NCBI GenBank assembly: GCA_034666665.1
Contig: JAXDLK010000157.1
Location: 1 to 15,872, forward strand
DNA from: JAXDLK01 sp034666665
Lineage (GTDB): Bacteria; Desulfobacterota; Binatia; JACPRU01
DNA: 15,872 nucleotides
Reading direction: 5' to 3'
The position numbers were made by a program, and so were the translations under genes. The number at the start of each line of letters is the position of its first letter. The stretch's first letter is position 1. Shown in pieces: positions 13,755-15,872 of this stretch. The notes under the pieces are model-generated. The model saw only the letters and a list, made by a program, of their open reading frames with translations, did no database searches and had not been told where the DNA came from.

Positions 13755-14132
13755 TCAGCTTCGAGCGATCCGCAGTCCCGCCGATCCGAGCCGCCGGAAG
13801 CCATCGACATCCATCGTCGCTAACGCGGCATCGGCACGAAGCGCGACCGCAGCGATCATGCAATCGATCAGCGTGCCTCGCCGCCGGCCGCCGGCATTGA
13901 AGAGCTCGGCGGCGCGTTCGGAGTCCTCCACGAGAAATGCTTCCGGCTGCCCGACGATGCCGGCGGCGAGTGCTTGCTGCTCCTGATCCACCGGTCCGCA
14001 GAGAAACTCGGTCCACGCGATCGTGCTGATCCCGACCGGCTCATGGTTTCGCAGCCACGTTCGCAGCCGTGCATCTTCGGACGAGCCCGGCTGGAGAGAT
14101 CCGATGAGGAAGCTCGTGTCGAGATGAATCAT
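13755..14132 (-). CDS. vapC: VapC-type PIN-domain RNase toxin
   Basis: The predicted product is 125 residues, typical VapC length. The PIN-domain acidic residues are present: Asp5 in MIHLDTSFLI, Glu42 in AWTEFLCG, Asp90 in GTLIDCMIAA and Asp108 in ATMDVDGF. These coordinate magnesium for single-strand RNA cleavage, usually of tRNA or rRNA. The ATG overlaps the stop of the upstream antitoxin gene by 4 bases (ATGA). The gene converges on the acyl-CoA dehydrogenase with a 42-base gap that holds no clear terminator. It appears intact. The RNA target cannot be predicted. Confidence 0.9.
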   Translation of the reverse strand: MIHLDTSFLIGSLQPGSSEDARLRTWLRNHEPVGISTIAWTEFLCGPVDQEQQALAAGIVGQPEAFLVEDSERAAELFNAGGRRRGTLIDCMIAAVALRADAALATMDVDGFRRLGSAGLRIARS

Positions 14133-14410
14133 CGATCACGGGATTCGGCACGAGACGAGGAGGCGCGCCGTTCGGTTCGTGCGGTTTCGACCCAACGACG
14201 CCTCTTCGCCGGACTGAGCCGTAACGACCGCTGAAGCTGGTCGAGCGCCTGGAGACGATCGTCGATGGGGAGGGGAGATCCCGCGGCACTACGGATCGCG
14301 CGGCGGAGCGCTTCTGATTTGGAGACGTTCCAGCGCCGGGCGATCCGTTCGAGGATACGAACCGTCTGGACGTCCAGCGAATAGGTCGACTTGATCGTCG
14401 TCATGGCCAT
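14129..14410 (-). CDS. vapB: VapB-type ribbon-helix-helix antitoxin
   Basis: The predicted product is 93 residues. The N-terminal half is a ribbon-helix-helix DNA-binding domain: a beta strand KSTYSLDVQTVRIL, then helices ERIARRWNVSKSEALRRAIRSAA. The basic C-terminal part (about 50-93) would wrap the toxin. It would bind VapC and repress the operon by binding the inverted repeat at its own start. The ATG at 14410 is used here; a second ATG at 14404 would give 91 residues. Neither has a Shine-Dalgarno sequence, and the promoter is so close that the mRNA is probably leaderless. It overlaps vapC by 4 bases (ATGA). Antitoxin identity rests on the fold, the order and the overlap. Confidence 0.85.
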   Translation of the reverse strand: MAMTTIKSTYSLDVQTVRILERIARRWNVSKSEALRRAIRSAAGSPLPIDDRLQALDQLQRSLRLSPAKRRRWVETARTERRASSSRAESRDR

Positions 14411-14427
14411 ACTTAACCAGTATGGCC
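14405..14427. promoter_or_regulatory. vapBC operator (perfect inverted repeat)
   Basis: GGCCATACT (14405-14413), TAACC, AGTATGGCC (14419-14427) is a perfect 9+9 inverted repeat. It overlaps the vapB start codon and the predicted -10 box, the usual place for autoregulation by a VapB/VapC complex. Confidence 0.75.
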
Positions 14428-14446
14428 TTACCAAACCCGTGGTCAA
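14419..14446 (-). promoter_or_regulatory. candidate vapBC promoter
   Basis: On the minus strand TTGACC (14446-14441) is followed after 16 bases by CATACT (14424-14419). Transcription would start near 14412-14413, 2-3 bases before the first ATG. The -10 lies inside one arm of the operator. Confidence 0.55.
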
Positions 14447-14480
14447 CCGCCCGGCCAGCTCTAACGATCCCCGCCTGTGC

Positions 14481-14493
14481 ATTCCGACGGAAT
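14481..14493. promoter_or_regulatory. palindromic operator candidate upstream of 3-hydroxyacyl-CoA dehydrogenase
   Basis: ATTCCG-A-CGGAAT is a perfect 13-base palindrome whose 11-base core is identical to the one before the acyl-CoA dehydrogenase. It lies 160 bases upstream of the start at 14653. No clear -10/-35 is visible for this gene; the rest of the 14447-14652 gap shows nothing else recognisable apart from the ribosome binding site. Confidence 0.5.
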
Positions 14494-14652
14494 CGAACCG
14501 GGTGAGCTTCGTTCCTCGAGCTTGCCTCGCGGAACGCCGGACGTAAGAGTCGGTGGTAGAAGGTGGTGGGGCCCGCCTGGGGAAGCACGCGCGCGGGCGA
14601 CCCATGTCATCGAAGGCAGCGCCCGGTTGGGGAGCTCGAGGAGGAAGGCGAA

Positions 14653-15543
14653 ATGAAATCCATACGCTCGATCGGTGTCGTCGGCGCGGGCCAGATGGGC
14701 CGCGGGATCGCGCAGCTCGCCGCTGCCCACGGTCACGACGTGAGGATGGTCGACACGAGCCTCGAACGCGCCACGGCCGGGCGCGACCGAGTCCGCGAGG
14801 ACTTGGGCCGCCTCGCGCAGGCGCGGAAGCTCACCGGGACGGCCGTCGACGAGATCGTCCGCCGCATCCATCCCGAGAGCAGCATCGGATCGCTCGCCGA
14901 ATGCGACCTCGTGGTCGAGGCCGTGAGCGAGCACCTCGGTCTCAAGCAGGACGTGTTCCGCGAGCTCGACCTGGCCGCGAGTCCGGCGGCAATCCTCGCG
15001 AGCAGCACGTCCAGCATCTCGCTCACCAAGCTCGCGGCGTCGACGCGCGCACCCGAGCGCGTGATCGGGCTTCACTTCATGATTCCGGTTCCGGTGATGA
15101 AGCTGGTCGAGATCGTGCGCGCGCTGCAGACCGACGACGAGACGTACGCGGTCACCTGCGACCTCGCGCAGCGGCTCGGCAAGACGGTGGTCACGACCAA
15201 GGACATGCCGGCCTTCATCGTCAATCGCTTGTTGATCCCGCAGCTGAACGAGGCCTGCTTCGCGCTGACGGAAGGGCTCGGAACCGTCGCCGACATCGAT
15301 CTCGCCGCCCGGCTGGGGCTGAACCACCCGATGGGTCCGTTCGAGCTCGCCGACCTGATCGGGCTCGACACCGTGCTGACCATCGCGGAAGTGCTGCAGC
15401 GTGAGTTCGGCGACGACAAGTACCGGCCGCCGGCGATCCTGCGGAACTACGTCGCCGCCGGCTGGCTCGGACGGAAGACCGGCCGCGGGTTCTACCGCTA
15501 CGACGAGGCGGGCGTTGAGAGTCGGACTGCGCGAGCGGACTGA
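14653..15543 (+). CDS. 3-hydroxyacyl-CoA (3-hydroxybutyryl-CoA) dehydrogenase
   Basis: The predicted product is 296 residues, near the family norm (about 280-300). It reversibly oxidises L-3-hydroxyacyl-CoA with NAD. The Rossmann fold starts at once: GVVGAGQMGRG, with Gly11, Gly13 and Gly16. The catalytic pair is His141 in GLHFMIPVPVMKLVE and Glu153, twelve residues apart as in characterised enzymes. Ser120 and Asn191 (PAFIVNRLL) occupy the known substrate-binding positions. The canonical HFFNPVPVMKLVE reads HFMIPVPVMKLVE here, an unusual change near the active site. The C-terminal domain (GLGLNHPMGPFELADLIGLDT-like, near 244-269) is intact. GAGGAGGAAGG lies just upstream of the ATG, a strong ribosome binding site. 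It could serve beta-oxidation or butanoate metabolism; the neighbouring palindrome links it to the acyl-CoA dehydrogenase. Confidence 0.94.
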   Translation: MKSIRSIGVVGAGQMGRGIAQLAAAHGHDVRMVDTSLERATAGRDRVREDLGRLAQARKLTGTAVDEIVRRIHPESSIGSLAECDLVVEAVSEHLGLKQDVFRELDLAASPAAILASSTSSISLTKLAASTRAPERVIGLHFMIPVPVMKLVEIVRALQTDDETYAVTCDLAQRLGKTVVTTKDMPAFIVNRLLIPQLNEACFALTEGLGTVADIDLAARLGLNHPMGPFELADLIGLDTVLTIAEVLQREFGDDKYRPPAILRNYVAAGWLGRKTGRGFYRYDEAGVESRTARAD

Positions 15544-15741
15544 CGCACGCCGGTTCGCTCGTCGCTCGGCGCAGCTCGCCGGTCATCCGCGCGAGGAGAT
15601 CGAGGCGGGAGGGCAGCGCCCGCGCTTCCCCGTTCCGCGTGACGACCCGACGAAGGCACCCGGCGCCACGACGCCGCTCGCCGGCATCCGTGCGTACGAC
15701 ATGAGGCGATCCCTACCGTCGGCGCGAACGGCTGATTCGGG

Positions 15742-15872
15742 TCAAATGGAGCCGCGGCGAAAGACCGAACGCAGATAGACCGCGAGGCCCGTCGCTCCAC
15801 CGGCGGAGACGATCGCGCGCACCAGGGCGGAGGAGTCTCCGGCCTGCCAGCCGCGGAGCTCGTAGAACGCGT
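15742..15872 (-). CDS. C-terminal end of a membrane-associated protein (partial)
   Basis: The last 42 codons of a minus-strand gene that enters from beyond the right edge, ending at TGA (15744-15742). The visible tail reads AFYELRGWQAGDSSALVRA, then a small-residue hydrophobic stretch IVSAGGATGLAVYL, and ends RSVFRRGSI. A hydrophobic segment followed by basic residues suggests a C-terminal membrane helix with a cytosolic end. The family cannot be named from this. It converges on the 3-hydroxyacyl-CoA dehydrogenase; the 198-base gap between them (15544-15741) shows no gene, repeat or clear terminator. Confidence 0.5.
   Translation of the reverse strand, partial: AFYELRGWQAGDSSALVRAIVSAGGATGLAVYLRSVFRRGSI

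Noticed and set aside
1..15872. CRISPR array, insertion sequence or prophage
   Set aside because: No regularly spaced direct repeats, transposase, integrase or phage structural genes were seen.

Overview
The window is a GC-rich, gene-dense bacterial chromosomal segment. Several pieces point to a Gram-negative, proteobacterium-like lineage: an Lgt, several lipobox lipoproteins, DUF1285, TrmL, a GspG-like C-terminal domain, and a tmRNA whose tag reads ADNNFALAA. Dispersed CCCTCACCCGGC / CCCTCTCCC palindromes would fit the deltaproteobacterial, myxobacterial or Binatota-type groups, but I cannot fix the phylum from this sequence.

Layout. 1-706: a small Pro/Gly-rich lipoprotein, then ssrA (tmRNA) with a good sigma70-type promoter and a 3' hairpin. 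707-2409: an orphan AbiEii-like nucleotidyltransferase (minus strand), divergent from an alpha/beta-hydrolase epoxide hydrolase. 2624-5579 (minus strand): a secreted lactonase-type beta-propeller protein and a membrane-anchored protein with a TonB-like N-terminus and an unrecognised C-terminal domain. 5677-6506: a textbook mntA-hepT toxin-antitoxin pair. 6511-7643 (minus strand): two zinc-ribbon membrane proteins, one DUF983 and one with a GspG-like tail. 7752-8246: a COG0720 pterin synthase with the PTPS-III-type ExxHGH motif. 8259-10071 (minus strand): DUF1285, trmL and a NAPE-PLD/UlaG-type metallo-hydrolase lipoprotein in tight succession. 10155-11443: lgt overlapping a TlpA-like thioredoxin lipoprotein. 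11455-11699: a repeat-rich palindromic element between convergent genes. 11726-12327 (minus strand): a tandem-ACT protein translationally coupled to a TusA-family protein. 12483-13712: acyl-CoA dehydrogenase. 13755-14410 (minus strand): vapBC. 14653-15543: 3-hydroxyacyl-CoA dehydrogenase. A partial minus-strand CDS runs off the right edge.

How the parts fit. Most genes are housekeeping or accessory metabolism in short two- or three-gene operons with 1-4 base stop/start overlaps. The most interesting signals lie in the non-coding DNA. An 11-base palindromic core, TTCCGACGGAA, occurs upstream of both fatty-acid beta-oxidation-type dehydrogenases and nowhere else I could see, which suggests one shared local regulator. 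Both toxin-antitoxin operons have a candidate -10 box so close to the first ATG that their mRNAs would be nearly leaderless, and vapB carries a perfect 9+9 inverted repeat over its promoter and start. I found no CRISPR array, insertion sequence or prophage, and no wholly new multi-gene system. The least explained protein is the 485-residue TonB-like-N-terminus protein.
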